Source: Synergistaceae bacterium
GTDB taxonomy: Bacteria; Synergistota; Synergistia; Synergistales; Aminobacteriaceae
Length of the DNA stretch: 64,000 bases
Assembly (NCBI GenBank): GCA_018436595.1
Contig: JAHDLC010000013.1
Coordinates: 118,836 to 182,835 of the forward strand
Direction of reading: 5' to 3'
Positions 61,482 to 64,000 of this stretch are shown piece after piece. The notes below the pieces were generated by a model. It was not told where the DNA came from. It was given only the letters and a program-made list of their open reading frames with translations, and did not search any database. Every line of letters starts with the position of its first letter. Position 1 is the first letter of the stretch. The translations under genes and the position numbers were made by a program.

Positions 61482-62230
61482 ATCTGTACCTTTCGCGCAT
61501 TCTGTTGAATCCCCGTTCGCGGAGGGCCATGAGCGAACTGCTTCATCCCTATGAAATGCACCGGACGCTGATGCGTGCCTTCCCCGACACTGGAAACAAA
61601 AATCCAGGCGATGCCAGGGAAGAATTCGGTGTTCTCTTTCGTACGGAAACCTCAGCGAAAGCGGACGGTACTGTCAAAATTTACGTTCAATCCTTGACCG
61701 AGCCGGACTGGTCTTTCCTCGACCGCATTGACGGCTACCTCGACAGTCGTGCGGGAGTTTCGTATGAATACAAGGATGTGATGCCGGTTCTCGACAAAAT
61801 ACGGAAAGGAAACCGCTTTGCCTTCCGGCTGAGGGCCAACCCGACAAAGAGAATCGGAAACAGGGAAGACCCCATGAAGGGGAAACGGGTGGAGCTGTTC
61901 CGGGAAGAAGAGCAGATTCAATGGCTTCTGAGGAAGTCGAACGAACGGGAAAAGGGTTTGCCCGGAGGATTTGCCCTCTTAATGGAAAAAGGAAATGACG
62001 GTCCATGCTGCCCGGTGAAAGTCCGTCCCGAGGGCAAAATGACCGGCCGCAGGGGCAAGGGGGAAGGAAAAAGCATGACCACTCATCTCTCTGTCCTCTT
62101 TGAAGGCTTGCTGGAGGTGACGGACGAAAGGGCTTTCCTTCAGACTGTTGTCCGGGGCATAGGCTCAGCCAAGGCTTTCGGCTTCGGTCTCCTCTCCCTG
62201 GCCCCGGCAAGTGTCTTGAGAAAGGAGTAA
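61478..62230 (+). CDS. casE: crRNA endonuclease Cas6e (Cse3)
   Basis: 250 residues. NLYLSRILLNPRSRRAMSELLHPYEMHRTLMRAFPD is the N-terminal signature, with the conserved catalytic His in HPYEMH-TLM. The C-terminal glycine-rich RNA-binding loop is VVRGIGSAKAFGFGLLSLAP. It cuts the repeat hairpin, leaving an 8-nt 5' handle. The ATG overlaps the casD stop (ATGA). Confidence 0.95.
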   Translation: MNLYLSRILLNPRSRRAMSELLHPYEMHRTLMRAFPDTGNKNPGDAREEFGVLFRTETSAKADGTVKIYVQSLTEPDWSFLDRIDGYLDSRAGVSYEYKDVMPVLDKIRKGNRFAFRLRANPTKRIGNREDPMKGKRVELFREEEQIQWLLRKSNEREKGLPGGFALLMEKGNDGPCCPVKVRPEGKMTGRRGKGEGKSMTTHLSVLFEGLLEVTDERAFLQTVVRGIGSAKAFGFGLLSLAPASVLRKE

Positions 62231-62235
62231 TCCTC

Positions 62236-63216
62236 TTGAGGGTTCAGGACCTTCATGTGCTCCCGAAATTCCGGGACGGCTGGAGCTACCTTTACCTCGA
62301 ACACTGCAAAGTCGACCAGGATGCCAGGGCCATTGCGGTTCACGATGCTGCCGGAAAAGTGCCTGTCCCCTGTGCGAACCTGGCTCTCCTGATGCTCGGT
62401 CCCGGCGTTTCCATCACCCATGCTGCGGTATCGGTGCTGGCGGATCATGGATGCCTTGTGGCCTGGTGCGGTGAACAGGGGGTGAGGTTTTACGCCCTCG
62501 GAATGGGTGAGACCCGCAGCGCGGCCAATTTATTGCACCACGCGCGCATATGGGCTGATGACAGCTGTCGTATGAACGTAATACGGAATATGTACCAGAT
62601 GCGGTTTTCGGAAAAACTTGCCCCGGATTTGACACTCCAGCAAATTCGGGGCATGGAGGGGATCCGGGTCCGGGAAGCCTATGCCAAAGCTTCCCGGGAA
62701 ACCGGCGTCCCCTGGACAGGGAGGAACTACAAAAGGGACAGCTGGGAAAATGCCGATCCTGTAAACAGGGCCCTGTCCACTGCTAATTCGTGCCTCTATG
62801 GAATTTGCCATGCGGCCATAGTATCAGCCGGATTCTCGCCGGCCCTTGGCTTCATTCACACCGGGAAAATGCTTTCGTTCGTGTATGATGTGGCGGATCT
62901 CTACAAAACGGAAGTGACCATACCCATAGCCTTCAAGGCGGCGGCGGAAGGAAAGGATAAGGGCCTTGAGCGCCTGGTGCGCATAGGGTGCAGGGATAGT
63001 TTTGTTGAATGCAGGCTGCTGGAAAAGATAATTCCTGACATCCAGTCAGCATTGATGGCACCCACAGAAGCGGGCCTTGACAAAAATATCTATGATCAGG
63101 ATGCTGCTGCTCCTGGAGAGCTGTGGGATCCCGTCAGCGGAACGGTCGGTGGAGGACGCCTTCATTCCGTAGAGGAAACCGGCCCGGAGGCAGTCAATGA
63201 TAGTTTTGATTCTTGA
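62236..63216 (+). CDS. cas1: CRISPR integrase Cas1 (type I-E)
   Basis: 326 residues. RVQDLHVLPKFRDGWSYLYLEHCKVDQD is the Cas1e N-terminus. Metal-binding residues lie in RGMEGIRVREAYAKAS (Glu), GFSPALGFIHTGKMLSF (His) and YDVADLYK (Asp). With Cas2 it inserts new spacers. The TTG start is supported by AAAGGAG eight bases upstream. The C-terminal tail past ALMAPTEAGLD is longer than in Escherichia coli and overlaps cas2 by 20 bases. Confidence 0.95.
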   Translation: MRVQDLHVLPKFRDGWSYLYLEHCKVDQDARAIAVHDAAGKVPVPCANLALLMLGPGVSITHAAVSVLADHGCLVAWCGEQGVRFYALGMGETRSAANLLHHARIWADDSCRMNVIRNMYQMRFSEKLAPDLTLQQIRGMEGIRVREAYAKASRETGVPWTGRNYKRDSWENADPVNRALSTANSCLYGICHAAIVSAGFSPALGFIHTGKMLSFVYDVADLYKTEVTIPIAFKAAAEGKDKGLERLVRIGCRDSFVECRLLEKIIPDIQSALMAPTEAGLDKNIYDQDAAAPGELWDPVSGTVGGGRLHSVEETGPEAVNDSFDS

Positions 63217-63469
63217 ACGGGTATCCCCGTCGTTAAGAGGCGAACTGACCCGATGGTTCCTTGAACCCAAGGCAGGGGTATTTGTGGGGAGGACGCCGGC
63301 TTCAGTCCGTGACAGGCTTTGGGAAAAAGCGTGCAGCCAGGCTAAGGACGGGGGGTGCTTGATGATCCATTCAAGCAATACGGAACAAGGGTATAAAATC
63401 CGGAGTTGGGGCGAAACCTCACGATCGATTGAAGACTTCGAGGGGCTTTTTTTGGTAAGGGTCCCATAA
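63197..63469 (+). CDS. cas2: CRISPR adaptation protein Cas2 (type I-E)
   Basis: 90 residues. VLILERVSPSLRGELTRWFLEPKAGVFVGRTPASVRDRLW is the Cas2e core; WEKACSQAKDGGCLMIHSSNTEQGYKIRSWG follows. It is the structural bridge of the Cas1-Cas2 integrase. The start lies within the end of cas1. The stop is only 18 bases before the first CRISPR repeat. Confidence 0.93.
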   Translation: MIVLILERVSPSLRGELTRWFLEPKAGVFVGRTPASVRDRLWEKACSQAKDGGCLMIHSSNTEQGYKIRSWGETSRSIEDFEGLFLVRVP

Positions 63470-63487
63470 ACACTGCATTCTTTCAGT

Positions 63488-64000
63488 GTTGTCCCCACGC
63501 CCGTGGGGGTGAACCGGATTAACCAATTTAATATATGCGTGTATATCCGTTGTCCCCACGCCCGTGGGGGTGAACCGGCGTTCAGCCAAATGGGGATCTC
63601 CCTCCGCGAGTTGTCCCCACGCCCGTGGGGGTGAACCGAAAGTGCTGATTATCACCGATGAGATTGAACCGTTGTCCCCACGCCCGTGGGGGTGAACCGG
63701 TGAAATCGCAGGGAGTCCCCGCCAGTGCCCGGTTGTCCCCACGCCCGTGGGGGTGAACCGGATTAAACCAGAGTTTTTCTACATGCAGGAGAGTTGTCCC
63801 CACGCCCGTGGGGGTGAACCGTCAAGGGCTACGGCGATGGGGGAAGCATCTACGTTGTCCCCACGCCCGTGGGGGTGAACCGGAAGGAGAATACCGCATC
63901 AGCACACAGCATGCGTTGTCCCCACGCCCGTGGGGGTGAACCGAGCAGGGACAAACCTGAACCCCTGTACCGGGAGTTGTCCCCACGCCCGTGGGGGTGA
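63488..64000 (+). CRISPR. type I-E CRISPR array, running off the window
   Basis: 29-base repeats start at 63488, 63549, 63610, 63671, 63732, 63793, 63854, 63915 and 63976 (the last cut at base 25), a constant 61-base period. The eight complete repeats are identical. They start GTTGTCCCC and end GTGAACCG, with a hairpin CCCCAC-GCCC-GTGGGG. The eight complete spacers are all 32 bases. The ending ACCG is in the orientation used by type I-E repeats, so transcription runs rightward from the cas2 side and Cas6e would leave the handle GTGAACCG. No spacer was seen to match elsewhere in the window. Confidence 0.99.

Noticed and set aside
63419..63803. Small minus-strand frames containing repeated RFTPTGVGTT or VHPHGRGDN
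   Set aside because: They are translations of the CRISPR repeats, a known false-gene artefact.
1..64000. tRNA, rRNA or complete insertion sequence
   Set aside because: None seen on reading; no transposase motifs or terminal inverted repeats were found, though a covariance-model tRNA search was not possible here.

Overview
The window is high-GC bacterial chromosome with the gene content of an anaerobic amino-acid and organic-acid fermenter, most likely a member of the Synergistota (inferred from gene content: several TRAP/TTT transporters, DUF917-DUF1177-AroM-M29 and AtuA-DUF4387-MmgE clusters, siroheme-dependent heme synthesis). No rRNA or tRNA gene and no complete insertion sequence was seen. 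The genes are packed into operons with frequent ATGA overlaps.

Layout. 1-4585 (minus strand) is a catabolic operon: AtuA/DUF1446, MmgE/PrpD, DUF4387, MmgE/PrpD and a third, truncated MmgE/PrpD. A divergent NrpR-like regulator (4861-5871) shares a promoter region that carries two NrpR-type operators. 5.9-10.0 kb holds a GNAT enzyme, glutaminase GlsA, a heme catalase with a PerR-like site at its promoter, and a second GNAT gene flanked by 86-bp direct repeats. 10.1-13.2 kb is an ahbC-ahbD-ahbA-ahbB cluster for making heme from siroheme. After a GDSL hydrolase and a Sel1-repeat protein, 15.2-23.1 kb is an aldarate operon: GntR regulator, glucarate dehydratase, a TctCBA transporter, galactarate dehydratase and a DHDPS-family lyase/aldolase. 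23.2-32.0 kb is a signalling block: PAS histidine kinase, HD-GYP response regulator, small zincin, a receiver-PAS-PAS-degenerate GGDEF-EAL protein, and a BvgS-like hybrid kinase.

32.0-37.5 kb holds a LysR regulator divergent from an operon in which two RraA-like aldolases flank a TRAP transporter. 37.6-41.2 kb holds a PfkB sugar kinase, 6-phosphogluconate dehydrogenase and an EamA exporter. 42.1-49.0 kb is a seven-gene operon of largely unassigned families: OPT transporter, Asp/Glu/hydantoin racemase, DUF917, DUF1177, an unrecognised protein, AroM and an M29-type peptidase. 49.2-54.3 kb is a second TRAP transporter with an M24-fold protein that lacks the metal ligands, followed by a secreted propeller-like protein. 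54.9-64.0 kb is a complete type I-E CRISPR-Cas locus (cas3, casABCDE, cas1, cas2) with an array that runs off the window; its leader gap is only 18 bp. The cas region looks visibly richer in A/T than the rest.

Taken together, the genes scavenge organic acids (aldarates, hydroxy/keto acids, peptides) through binding-protein transporters coupled to dedicated lyases. All three such transporter operons have a strong stem-loop directly after the binding-protein gene. The least understood parts are the OPT/DUF917/DUF1177/AroM operon and the NrpR-controlled AtuA/MmgE operon.
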